Below, in pieces: positions 11,637-22,823 of a stretch of DNA of 64,000 nt. Positions within the stretch are counted from its first letter, which is position 1. Every line of letters begins with the position of its first letter. Location: assembly GCA_014898415.1 (NCBI GenBank), contig RCTD01000009.1, positions 372,001 through 436,000 on the forward strand, written 5' to 3'. This DNA is from Stromatinia cepivora. Its lineage: Eukaryota; Ascomycota; Leotiomycetes; Helotiales; Sclerotiniaceae. Made by a program: the position numbers and the translations under genes. The notes beneath the pieces were generated by a model that was not told where the DNA came from, ran no database searches, and saw only the letters and a program-made list of their open reading frames with translations.

Positions 11637-11653
11637 GGGGGGGGGGGGGGGGG
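11637..11653 (+). repeat. Poly-G run (17 G)
   Basis: Seventeen uninterrupted G about 250 bp past the AA9 stop; second such run in the window. Confidence 0.9.
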
Positions 11654-12084
11654 TTTCGAACGGGATTCGATATCCTCGCATTGAAGTTTAACAATTCTAT
11701 TCAATTCTGTACATACACACTTTACAATCCATTTTAGATTTATCTTACAGAATAAATATGATAAGAGGACCACATACTATCCAATCCATTCAGCATTTCA
11801 AACCTTGCACAGCAAATACGATATACCGACCAAAAGCATCTGTATAAATTCATGAAACACTTTCCTTTCCTTTCTCTTTGCTTTCCAATTTCTGAGAATT
11901 ATAAATCGCTGAAAAGGAAAATAAGTGTTCACTACTCCGGATGGACAAACCTTACACTGATGAGATGAGAGTGTATGAGGATTTAGTTAGTTAGCTGGTT
12001 GTAAACGTATAAATAAATGAATCCAAGACCACTGAGTGATGCGGGATCAATTACCATATCACTCGAGGAATAGAACTACCTACC

Positions 12085-12223
12085 TATCTAGTATATCTAG
12101 TATATCTAGTATATCTAGTATATCTAGTATATCTAGTATATCTAGTATATCTAGTATATCTAGTATATCTAGTATATCTAGTATATCTAGTATATCTAGT
12201 ATATCTAGTATATCTAGTATATC
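12085..12223 (+). repeat. 9-bp minisatellite, unit TATCTAGTA, about 15 copies
   Basis: Near-perfect tandem copies across 139 bp. The open frame through it (Ser-Ser-Ile repeats) is an artefact of the period being a multiple of three. Confidence 0.95.
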
Positions 12224-12598
12224 ATCATTTTAGATTCTTATAAGCGAATATGCATAGCGGAGTACACCATAATTCAAGTTAAAAGATATATATATATCGT
12301 ATGCTTCTATTAAAATCGACGTTGATGTCATAAAAAAAAAAACGACTCAACGTCTTCGCCTATCTAAAACAACCCCGAGGTATGTATCTAGTATCAAAAA
12401 TAATATAAACCTCCAAGAAACCCTATGGATATACAATCTACTACAATTCCTCTACTATCTAGAAACGAGCCTTATGAACTGCACTGTAATCTAGTGCTAT
12501 CGATATGAACCAACCTATGTAAACCATCCCAAAAAACGCCCCCTAATCCCAACACTGACTATGCAAACCGAGAGTCATCCAACGCTACGTGAAATTCG

Positions 12599-15338
12599 TT
12601 ATTTGGTAGAAGGTTGTGGTGATGGTGGCTCAAGGGTGTGTATATGACCTGGAGCTGATACTGGGTTGCCGTCTGAGTCTTGACGACATATCACTGTATC
12701 CCTTACCCAGGGATCATCCAGTATCTGTGCCATTGTAGCTCTCTTTTTTGGATCCAGCTTCAACATTAGTCCAATAATCTTCCTGCTTTCTCTTGGTAAC
12801 AGGCGGAGTAGCCTCCATGGTCCTTTGATCACTTCTGGCTTAGGAGGCTCGGGAGGCTTCTTTCCTTCAATAGAGTCAATTAAGGTGAGCATGGAAGGAA
12901 CTGAAGTGGTGGAACCGTTCGGGCCATTTTTCGACTGGGTAGGATTGGAATCAGACTGCTTTGTAGATGGTATAACCTCTCCATCATGCATTTCTGCTCC
13001 TGGTGATGGAGGAGATGCAAATAACTTGTATGAATTATCCGTCATTCTAGGCATTTTCCATGGAAAACGACGCAAAGACATGCAACAGAAAATGATTGCA
13101 AGAGACCAGATATCAGTTGGCTGGGGATCATATCTCTTCTCGTCATAAACCTCTGGAGCAAGGTAAGGATCGGAGCCAACAATACCTACGACAAGTATGT
13201 TAGCACAATTTGAGAATAAGGTTTCAGGTAATGTACCACTAGACAGCGTGATGCCTCCTTCAAAGGGATATAAGAATACGCTAGCACTACCAAAATCGAT
13301 GATTTTCATGATTCCATATTGGTTCACCACTACGTTATCGAGTTTCAGATCGCGATGAGCTAAGCCCATACTGTGCAAGTATGTAACACCACTCAGGATC
13401 TGAAGAAAAGAGCAGGTGACCTCCTCTCTCGACATTTTGCCAGTCATGACAACAGCGAATAGATCGTAAGGCGCATACTCCATAACCTCGTACCATTTCC
13501 CCTTCTCCTGCACAATGTCTAATGTTTCGATGATGTTCCCATGATGTAAAGTCGATCCTATACAAAATTCGGCGGTCACTTTCTTCGTGTATTCCTTTTC
13601 TGATTCGTATGAATGTCTGGCACGGAATTCTTTCACTGCAAATGTTTTACCATCACTGCTTCGCTTCATCAAACGTACAGAGCCTCCGGCTCCAGCTCCG
13701 AGGACTTTCCCAAACTTTCCATATTTTGAAGTTAGCCCGTGATCTTCACCAAATGGAAGTTGATGAGATCCCTTGCTATATGGTGGAGTCTTAATTACTG
13801 AAGTACCAGATTTAGTAGATGGTGTTGGAGAACCAGAACGCTTGGCTTTGTGATGACCAATTTTCAAGAATCGCTTAAGCTCTGACATAGATCCGTGGGC
13901 TTTGTGAATTGTTGATGCACTATCATCGTGAACGCCTGTTAAATGGTTCTTATGTCCAAACAAACCAGTATGTCGTTTCTCCGCACCTTGCGCTGGCGCC
14001 TTCACATCTGTCGCACTTCTAGATGATCTAGGCAAGCTAGTCGTGGACGAGCCTGGAGATTGTCGGTTCTTTGCACCTATCGCAGTAAATCTGAATCTCG
14101 ACTCAATAGCCTCGGCGTTCTTGGGTTGCGGAACTCTTCTAGATGCGGCGTAAGGATCATCTAAATCTCCAGCAGGTGTAAAGGGTCTGCTATAAGTCGA
14201 TGCAGCAGCAGAACGCATCGGGCTAGGTTCTCGAGATACAGGAACGGATGCGTCGTTTGCAGTAGGACCGATCGAAAAAGTATGGTGCGGTTTGGATGGA
14301 GCTGTTTCGGTCAAGTGACTAGAACTAGCTACTATTTGTCCGGAAGATCCAGGTCGAGATGCATCGGCATTTGTAGTTGATGGTGAAGTTCCAGGCGGTG
14401 AAATCTGAGGAGTCACAGCCGCTGGATCTCCTTCGGCTGCCGCATTTTGGGCCGGAGATCCCTTTGCTGCTTCAATCGGGGCATCTCGGGATCTTGTGGC
14501 CGCGGGGGTGATGGGCGGAGAATGCATGGATGATGTTTGAGGACTTTGATGTGGAGAAGGTCGATTCGAGGAATTGTGTGTGTTATATCGGCTAGCCTCT
14601 CGAGAGTTCTCTTCAGTTGAGGGTATCTAAAATACGACGAGTCAGTGGGAAACGAGCAGAACCCCAGAAAGGAATTAAGGTTAGGATAATAGCAACACCA
14701 ATATGCACTGTTGCGGGCCTTATAATGCGTATCCCTTGCAGAGATCTCTGGGAGCTGCAAGTGGAGACGGAACTCCAGATTGTGGTCCATATGCATAAAG
14801 ACTGCTAGATCTAGCCCCTGGTCCTGCCAGACTTTCCATTTTTTGCAGAGCTTGATACTTCAGGCTGACATCACAAAGTACCCTGGGAGAACTCGTAAAA
14901 ATATAGGATTTTATAAGTGGTAATGACGTACTCTCGAAGCTGGTAGAGACACAGGCTCGAATGCAAAGTGGCTCATGCGACGTTCTTGCAAATGCGTTCC
15001 TTGAAGAGTTTTCGATAACTGATCTAAATCCGACTGTTCCTTATTTGATTTCTCATGTGCAGCCTTGTCATCACATAGACCAGAGAAGCCTTCATTCGGT
15101 GCTATTTGCTCGTTGACCGCGGCGAACCGGACTTGGGGGGAACCTTCAGTGGAAGACTTGCCGTCCAATTTGAACGGTGCAGAACCTGCGGGCCCTACTG
15201 GAGAAGATTGTTAGCCTTCTCTTCCCAATGTATAGTGAGACGATGTCGTGATTGGATCAACGACAGTAGAAGTAAGCACTGAAACTCACCAAGCGGGGCT
15301 GGTTGAGTCGACGATGATATTTCTTGAGGTGTAGCCAT
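12599..15338 (-). CDS. HAL/oca2-type serine/threonine protein kinase
   Basis: Kinase of the fungal Npr1/Hal family, whose members regulate plasma-membrane transporters and ion homeostasis. My model is exons 15290-15338, 14932-15197, 13237-14626 and 12599-13185 (763 aa, frame closes). Residues 1-390 are Ser/Pro-rich and disordered. Kinase motifs: glycine loop LGAGAGGSV (~410), FAVKEF lysine, HRDLKLDN (~530), IIDFGSAS (~547), and after a 51-bp intron (13186-13236) [12 protein letters not shown] and the family-typical [20 protein letters not shown]. The 305-bp intron 14627-14931 is the weak point. Its donor and acceptor are both phase 0, but it contains a protein-like open frame (see findings), so a cassette exon is possible. 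Confidence 0.88.
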
Positions 15339-17752
15339 AGTGTGAGCGATGAGCTATGAGTTATTGTAGCAATTGCACTATGGTCGAGGATAGACCTCCG
15401 GAGCCTTCACACGAAAGTCGGGGCAGGTTGAAGTGAGAAAGTTGATTCTGAAAGGAGAATTTGGAGGTTTGATGGTGGGGCTCTCGGAGCGTTTCTCTTG
15501 AGTCAAAAGCGGATATAAGTACTGGAAGAAAGTAAACTAAACGGAAAAAGAAGCCGAGATGATAAGTTTTGTGCCAATCGATGAATTTGATGGTAATCAT
15601 CAAATTGAATGTATGTTAGCAAAATGTAAATGGAGTAATGAATTGTACAAGTGGGTATGCATATGTATGTAATATGTACTATGTACTGTGGTTGAATTTT
15701 AATTTTTTGGAAGTGTTTGGTAAAAGAAAGCTCCAATTGATTCGATTAGATCATGTTCATGTTCATGTTCATGTTCATGTTCATGTACAACCAAGAAATG
15801 TACTTGGTATGAATGGAACGTCGAGGACCTAAAAGTAGTAGGACACCAACTCTAGATGGTTGGGATTTTCAGTGGTAGTATGGGTAGTAGTAAGGAGCAA
15901 AACGTGAAAATTCGAGTGGAGGAAGGATTTCGGTGGAACGGTAATGAGAATGTATGACGGGTATGAAATGAACCTTGAATGAACCCTAGACGTAGGTAAG
16001 TACTAGTAATGTCTTAACTGGGTAGTACTCGATGCTCGATGAAGGCAAAAGCTAAAAGGCAGAGAAACAAAGTAGGTAAGGCGCAATAGCCGGATTTGCA
16101 TCGGTCGGCCTTTAATATAAAAAAAGATTGATGACTGTAGTGTGACGATATATTCTTCTTTCCTTCCAATCCGTATGATTGATTATATACAAATTATGAA
16201 AGGCATACCTAGGTATAGGTATATTTTGATATGATGCAAAAGGACGGATGAGATAGATTTGAATTGAGTTTGTTGATTTGATCTCACTGTTCAGAAGCAA
16301 TGATTCATTAATAGAAAATTCAATGTTCCAGTTCTAAAAGATAATTATTAAGATTACAACAAGACTCGCATTTTAGATTACATATATATAGATTAGTAAA
16401 CAAGACTCCTCACTCATCTCTTTTTCTTTTTGTTCTTTATAAAACCGGTGAGTCGCCACCGCTTGAAGAAATTCTTACTCCATACGGATTTTAGACCTAT
16501 TTTCATTTAACCATATAATCAATGCAAGGCCGATGTCTTTTCATACATTTTTCGTTCTCGAGCGAATTATATTGGTCCCGACCACAATCATTTTATGTTA
16601 AGCAATATGGAGAGGTGGATAGAAGTTCTAAAAGAGGCAGGATAAAAAAAATAGATGCAGAAAATGTTCAAGCCCGACCTAGAACTGAACATACAGAGAG
16701 GCGCCCACGTAATCTTCAGTGCATGTGGCTGGCTGCTGTTCTGTAGTTTAAACCGCCTTACAAAATTCATGAGAAAATGGGACATCCATTCATACTGGCA
16801 TTTTTATTCGACAAACTTATTACGGCGAACTAGGCATATGCTTAAGTTACTGGAACCAACAATTTTAAACAATAGGGAAGTTTACTCCGTTTCGAGTCCC
16901 CCAAATCAGAAGACTCATAAACATACCGCCAAATGGATCTATCTTGTACAGCAGCTCAGCAAGTACAAGATTATGCATGTCGAGTTTACCTACTTGCTTG
17001 TACAACATGATATCGTATCCTTTCCCAGTACATCATAAGCATGGTCCATGGGTGGATCATTGTACTTTGGGGCTTTGGGGGAAGAAGAATTTGGTTTGTA
17101 GATCTTCCTGCATTTGTTGACAACTTAAGGTTGTGTTGGTATTGATAGTGGGGATGTGAATCTTCTAGGCGTCTTCTAGAACTCCACTGTCAGGAAAGCC
17201 TCCTCCTGATACCGAATTTTACCGAGGACGACCCCTGAAACCCCGATCTTGCTGAAAGGTTCCAGAAGGATTGGAGAAAAATCACACGTGATTGGATCAG
17301 CTTGCACAAATCGGAGTCTCTCGGATTTCCAGGAAAAGATATCTCATTCCATATTGGACCAAGGTCTCCAGAAGCATCACTATTTCTTCTTCCCTGTGCC
17401 AATCAAGTATTTTGAAGCGCACGTTTTACTTCAGGGCGGAATGACACAAGTCTGCCAAGTGCGCGACTATCGAAGAGGTTGTATTGATTAATGATTTCTT
17501 CTGAACATCCCGTTGGATTCGCTCTAGGTCGAAACCATCAGTTATCATTGACGAAATAATTATTTCCTAGTCGAAACATTCTCAAACATTCAACCGTCAT
17601 GATAATCGTTTATATTACACCATATAACCCCAGTCTTTCCTCTGGAAATAGTGTGAAATAGTGTACATACGCACTCCAACGCCACCGCAATAAAATCACA
17701 TGTAAAATTGACCTGGCTTGTCTGAATCGGCCTGATTGACAGCCTCGCCCCT
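15339..17752. other. Large intergenic region upstream of the kinase
   Basis: About 2.4 kb, AT-rich, with a 6-bp repeat at 15751-15786. A short inverted pair (CTTGTAC...GTACAAG) lies near 16948-16975. Several open frames of 60-130 codons exist, but none has splice support or a recognisable motif. I call no gene. Confidence 0.5.
15751..15786 (+). repeat. Hexanucleotide repeat TCATGT, 6 copies
   Basis: Six exact tandem copies, about 420 bp upstream of the kinase start. Confidence 0.95.
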
Positions 17753-18335
17753 TCATGCGACAACTTTGACCCCAATAGTTTTTGCCTGGGCAATTACTGA
17801 TCTGCAAAGCCCCTCCAAAGTTAAACCTGATAGTCGCAGTTCCGATTGTTTTATTTTGGCAATTTCGTAGATATGCTTCAGACTCACGGTACCCACAATC
17901 GTTGTCGAATCTGGTGCTCCCTTTAGCTTTCCCTTCATCGCCTCAACGCCTGCCGCACTGAGAAGTAGCCATGATGTTGATGGTGTTCGTATATCAAAAT
18001 GGAATGATCGATCTGGTCGCACTGTAACTCTCGCCGGAATTGGAGTACCTGGATTCATATGGGAGGTTCTTGCATTGAATTCCTAGTACAAAAACATTAG
18101 ACCGACTGGTTCGACTGGAGAAGACAAATATTGTACTTGTGAAGTATATGTACTCGAAGCAGTAACAAAATTCTGGTACTGTCCAAGTTGGAGGAGATAT
18201 GCGTACCTTGCAGAAGTCGATTGACTTCACACCTTTACTTCCCAGCGCAGGACCAACCGGAGGACTAGGACTGGCTTGTCCTGCTCCTACTATGAGCTTT
18301 ACTATGACATCTGAAGCGGCGCGTGCTTTCGACAT
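17753..18335 (-). CDS. MRPL19: Mitochondrial large-subunit ribosomal protein uL11m
   Basis: L11-family protein of the mitochondrial ribosome GTPase-associated centre. Exons 18207-18335 and 17753-18082 (152 aa); the intron 18083-18206 was accepted because it joins SIDFCK to EFNARTSHM exactly as in L11 proteins. Motifs: [20 protein letters not shown], the Pro-rich N-terminal L11 signature, then [15 protein letters not shown], and the C-terminal rRNA-binding domain [18 protein letters not shown] and [11 protein letters not shown]. Length matches fungal mitochondrial L11, which lacks the extra tail of cytosolic L12. Divergent from SVF1. Confidence 0.93.
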
Positions 18336-18813
18336 TTCAATTGAGGTGTTGAGTGTGAAAAATGCCTTGGTGATGAAAGCCTTAGAGGTCGATTTAATAA
18401 ATTAAAATTTTAGGCCGCATCTGTCGCCTTGTCGATAAGGTTTAAAAAAGCAGCATGGGTCTTTCGGCCAAGGATTCAGCCTTTCATGGTTACCCCAAAC
18501 TTTAGGAAATCAACGACTCAAAAACACACTAGGTAACCCATTTGATCTCTTTAAAATGATGCAACACAATGCCTTTTACTTTAATACGTCATTTGTATAC
18601 ACACAGATATTCTTCGCAAACAACAGCAAGAATAATCCCTTGAAAAACTGTGAAAGGGCTTACACGTGATAATAATGGATGAAGTGCACATTAGGCAGGA
18701 ACCAGATGATGAGGGGTAATTTTGGTACTTGAAGGACGGTGTCCCTCTTTCAATGATAAAAGACACAATAAATCAGTTTAACCTCCCAAAATACAACAAA
18801 ACAACTATTCAAG
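18336..18813. other. Divergent promoter MRPL19 / SVF1
   Basis: 478 bp between the two start codons; contains AT-rich stretches and no recognised gene. Confidence 0.6.
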
Positions 18814-20067
18814 ATGATGAACTGGGCAAAAAAGCAAATGGCCAATGCTACCGGCACAGCAGAGCCAATTTACGGACCTTCTGCCATCATACCAGTTGGC
18901 AAGCAAGCAGAGACCACGCCATACACGGAACTTTCGAGGGAAGATATGAAATGGGTCGCTATGGATTCAACAAGCGTGGAGACTCAGACGTTCTATATTA
19001 TTGCTAATAATGGACATATTGCTATGGCACAAATCATACATAGTAATGTCATGTATGATTTATGCTTCTTCCCAAGTGTACAAGAGATGCTGATACTATA
19101 GAAAGTGGTGTACGAACGACGTCCCAGTTCAACTGCAAAATCTCCTATCCAAAAGGCAGCTCGAAGCCTAATCTATGGAGCTCCGATCAACTCAGTAATG
19201 TCGAATTCAGCGATGATAAGACCTGCTACTACGCGGACGATGTTGCTATTGATCTTTCTGAGGACGGCACCGAATATACTATCAAATCTATGACGAATGA
19301 AGCATCCATCGTCAACCTCACAGTAACTAGAGTTGCTCCGGGCTTTCATGTCGGAAAAGATGGCAAATCATATTATGGAACAGATCCAAAGGCTCCTTGG
19401 GGTACAATGCGGCATGCATTTTGGCCACGGGCTATCACCAAGGGATCTATTATAACCAAAGACGGGTCAATAGACTTTAAGGGTAAAGCATTATTCATAC
19501 ATGCGCTCCAAGGAATGAAACCACATCATGCTGCCGCTAAATGGAATTTTGTTAATTATCAAGGTCCAGAATTTTCAGCCATAATGATGGAATACACGAC
19601 ACCTCCAGCATATGGTTCTACGGTTGTTAGCGTCGGTGGCATAGTCAAGGATGGTGAAATAATATGTGCTGGTGCAGGAAATACTGCAAAGCACACCAAG
19701 ATCAAGAATGATCAGGATGCTGGCTGGCCAGAACCAGAGGCTGTCGAATTCGATTGGAATGGGAAGACAAAAGATGGCAAATCTGTTTCTGGATTGATCG
19801 AGACTGACCTCGAGGAGAGGCTCGATAGAGTTGATGTTATGGCCGAAGTACCTGGTTTTGTAAAGAAAATTGTCGGCAATGTCGCTGGAACAAGACCATA
19901 CATCTATCAGGTATGCCATACACCTTTCCAAGGAACGTTTTTGATGCTAATAAAAGTTGTAGTACTGCCCGCGTAGCAAACCAACCACCTTAACATTGAA
20001 GATTGGCGACGAAGAAATTACAGAGGAGGGAACTCTCTACACTGAAGCAACGTTTATTTCCGAATGA
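18814..20067 (+). CDS. SVF1: Svf1-family oxidative stress survival protein
   Basis: Lipocalin-like protein family that in yeast promotes survival of oxidative stress and affects sphingolipid metabolism. Exons 18814-19052, 19106-19910 and 19963-20067 (382 aa). The first junction uses donor GTATGA and acceptor GAAAG, chosen because it gives [12 protein letters not shown], colinear with the SNV-G-TTQF segment of Svf1. The last exon restores the hallmark C-terminus [22 protein letters not shown] and TEATFIS. Other family blocks are [23 protein letters not shown] and [18 protein letters not shown]. No signal peptide. A second ATG follows the first immediately. Confidence 0.92.
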
Positions 20068-20568
20068 TACCTGGGGCCCGAGTTTATGGCATTGATAATT
20101 TTATGAGCAATTCTTCTCTTTTCAGGCGTCAGTAGAACTAAGAGATAGTACGGATGCGTTGGGTTAGTTACACACATATTTTGAGGTTCGGAGATACCTT
20201 ATGCAGTAATAAAGTCTCTTTAGGAGACTTGGATATCAATAGATATTTATTTTTTTTACTTTTTGGGATGATAACATTGTTTTGCAGTGAAGCCGAAAGG
20301 AAAAAGCAAAAACGCGCTACTGCCCAAGTCTCGTGACTTCGTTTCTCTCCCCGCTTTCCAGGCCGCGTTCAACTTTCGTTTGTTCGATCTCTCTCTTTCA
20401 ACTTTCTTTCAAACAAACTTGTCTCACCTCCATTAGAAAGCCTACATGTACACTTGAGTAAATTTTTTGGCAACAAATCCTTATCTCCAACCTGTACATT
20501 ATCTCCCCTGTGACAAAATGACACCGCAACCTTTTTCTCCACCCTATCAAAGAAAGGGACATCACTCT
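20068..20568. other. Intergenic SVF1 to H4-variant gene
   Basis: About 500 bp. The last 150 bp are CT-rich. An in-frame ATG at 20518 precedes the histone-like start at 20569 and could give a 17-residue longer protein. Confidence 0.55.
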
Positions 20569-21231
20569 ATGTCAGGCAAAACTGTCGTTTCCAGTAGCTA
20601 TGGAGGTAAAGGAAAAGGCCCAGGTGCTCGAGGTATTGGAGGTACTCGTTTGAGAAGACACCGGTAAGATCTCTTATTAGATCTCTATTATTTTGAATGC
20701 TTTAAATTTCTGAAGTTGTTTTGTACTTGTCAATTCTATCGAAAATTGTACAATTTATACACACATGTGATAGACAAACTGCTAACATATTTCCGATCTT
20801 AGCAAGATTTTGAAGGATAACATCAATGGTATCACCAAAGGTGATATTCGGTGGGATTTCTCGCGATAAGGCTAAAGATGCGAACTAATCATATGTCACA
20901 GTCGTCTTGCTCGAAGAGGTGGAGTGAAACGTATCTCAGCTCTGATTTACCACGACGTCCGTGAGGCCATTAAAGCGCGTCTAAATGAGGTTTGTTATTC
21001 GTTACAATATCTAGATCGTCGTTTCTAATACCCTACAGGTTCTGCGCGATTGCGTTGCTATTGTCGAACACTCAAAGCGCAAGACGGTCACGGTCAACGA
21101 TGTGAGTCACATATTTTACGATTGGGGTAGTTGGTGATGAGTTAGAGCTGATAATGGCACGTTAGGTGATCTGGGCCCTTCGAAGACAAGGAAGACCGAT
21201 TTATGGCTTCGATAATATCAACGATAAATGA
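20569..21231 (+). CDS. Diverged histone H4 variant
   Basis: Histone-fold protein of 119 aa from five exons: 20569-20663, 20803-20850, 20902-20989, 21039-21101 and 21166-21231. The core is unmistakably H4: RHRKILKDNINGITKGDIRR, LARRGGVKRISALIY, EHSKRKTVTVNDVIWALRRQ and the end GRPIYGF. It departs from canonical H4 at many sites: GDI for PAI, HDVREAIKARLNEVL for EETRGVLKSFLEGVI, a Cys in RDCVAIVEH, and extra residues after YGF. The tail is longer (MSGKTVVSSSYGGKGKG) and the residue aligned to acetylatable Lys16 is Arg, while Lys20 (RHRK) is kept. Canonical H4 is almost invariant, so this is a variant like the H4v known from Neurospora, not the main H4. Convergent with PMP3. Confidence 0.92.
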
Positions 21232-21609
21232 ATGGTTGTTATGGCTTTTGATGTACACTGCGACGATTTTGCGACGATACCTTTTTGCGGATTTGGTAGG
21301 ATTATTCGAGGGATGTGGGAAATTTGGCGTATAACACTTTTGTTCCTGAGCGCCGGCTTTTTTACACGATATTAAGGATGTTTCGAGCGGCAGAAGCACG
21401 TTTGTAACAAATTACTGGTCTATTATATGGTATTGGAAGGATAAGAATAAAACGAGGTTATTAAGTTACAGGCAGGTCTTATATACGGGGTGTTAAGTGT
21501 TTATCGGTTCTAGTCTATTTGCCCCATGCAAGGTCTTTGTATCGCTTTTCTTTCGTGCTCAAGTGAGCACAATTCCCAAGTCGTTTGGATATAATCCTCT
21601 AACGATGTC
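21232..21609. other. Intergenic between convergent H4-variant and PMP3-family genes
   Basis: 378 bp of 3' flanks; nothing recognised. Confidence 0.6.
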
Positions 21610-22225
21610 TTACATCATCGTTCTACTCCTACTCACTCCTCTCCCGCCCCCTGTGCCTGCGCTCAAATGCATCCTCCCCGCCCCCACATCACTATGCATG
21701 CTCAACACCTCATTTCTTCTCCCACCACCCTTCCCATTCCCACTCTTTCTCTTGCCCGCCTTCTTCTCTTCCTCCCTCTTCAATTTTTCTAATCTCTCAT
21801 CCTCTCTCTTCTCCCACAACTCATCCACCCGTCTCGCACTCGCACCCCCATACCAAACCCTCTCACTATAAATACCCATTTTTGGGCCGCCAGGATATCG
21901 GCCCTTACGCACCTTCTTCCTGCGCGAGAAATAGGTGCAGGTTATGTAGAAACCATGGATGTGGCCGGGGATGACGCCGAGGATGAAGAGGATTGTGTTG
22001 AGGAGACAGTCGGCGCCAATGCCAGCGACCTGTGGAGGGGGTTGGTCTGGGGTTGGGGGATCAGGAGGGTGAAAGAGTAGAGAGAGGTGACTTACGGCCA
22101 TAACTGTCACGGGTGGACCTTTGATATGATTAGCTTTATAATTTCATAACTGTGTGCTTGAGAATAGTTCAAATGTACACACAGAAAATGTTGATCAAAA
22201 ACAACAATAATCTTTCCCGAATCAT
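21610..22225 (-). CDS. PMP3/UPF0057-family membrane proteolipid with long C-terminal tail
   Basis: Small plasma-membrane protein; yeast Pmp3 affects membrane potential and salt tolerance. Exons 22183-22225, 22096-22118 and 21610-22029 (161 aa). The two small 5' exons were found by extending PPVTVMA leftwards. Together they give LLLFLINIFCPPVTVMA followed by VAGIGADCLLNTILFILG and VIPGHIHGFYI, the full two-helix PMP3 signature. Classic Pmp3 stops near 55 residues. Here about 105 more follow: KKVRKGRYPGGPKMGIYS, a charged Lys/Glu coiled segment, and a Gly/Arg-rich end. Long-tailed forms are known in filamentous fungi. The donor of exon 1 (GTGTGT) is slightly unusual. Confidence 0.85.
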
Positions 22226-22823
22226 CTTAACATGTAAATTCCCAGCAGCTAGCTGGTCGTTTGTCCAATGTCTAGCCCTTGGGAATGAGGAGAGAATTAT
22301 GCACAGAATGATATCACCGCTTGGGAAGTAAAACAATATACCCAATTTTAAATAACTAATATAGAGTATGGCTGGAACTTTTGAATATATGATAGTATCA
22401 CGATCTAAAGGGAAATAAAAGGAAAATCTGGTAGAAAAGCATCATCTTATCAATGTTAATTTTGGGATCACCATCTAGGTATGTATCTGTTGGATCCTAT
22501 CAAATGGATAGGTAGAAAGAGCAGGGATAAGAGCTTGGTTTTTTGATAATGACGGCCGTTAGGCTAGGCTCTCTGGGGTAGAAAATGCTAGTTAGCACTT
22601 AGTAGTAACGATCTAGAATCAACTCGAATACATATGTAGGTATGCACATCAAAAGGACAGACAAGTCCATTGGACACAAAAATAGCAATCACGTGCTCAG
22701 GCGTTTCCCACCCATATAAATCAACTGAATATCAACTGGATTTTACAAAACGCGTCAAGTGTTTCCTGCACAACAACCAACTTGTAATTTTGTACAAAAT
22801 AAATCAGAAATTCTGGATCAATC
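22226..22823. other. Divergent promoter PMP3-family / HIRAN helicase
   Basis: About 600 bp, AT-rich, with TAGGTATG-type motifs; no gene seen. Confidence 0.6.

Larger units (their letters stand above)
11384..12598. other. Intergenic between convergent AA9 and kinase genes
   Basis: About 1.2 kb. Contains ATGATATG-type short repeats just after the AA9 stop, a 17-bp poly-G run (11637-11653) and a 9-bp minisatellite (12085-12223). No gene. Confidence 0.6.

Noticed and set aside
12036..12233. 65-codon open frame of Ser-Ser-Ile repeats
   Set aside because: It is the 9-bp minisatellite read in frame; no start context, no conserved sequence.
16655..17038. 127-codon frame in the large gap upstream of the kinase
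   Set aside because: It has no recognisable motif, no splice extension and irregular composition; not reported as a gene.
20518..20569. Start of the H4 variant at the upstream ATG (20518)
   Set aside because: It would add 17 non-histone residues before MSGK. The downstream ATG gives the normal MSG histone start, so the shorter form is preferred, but not proven.
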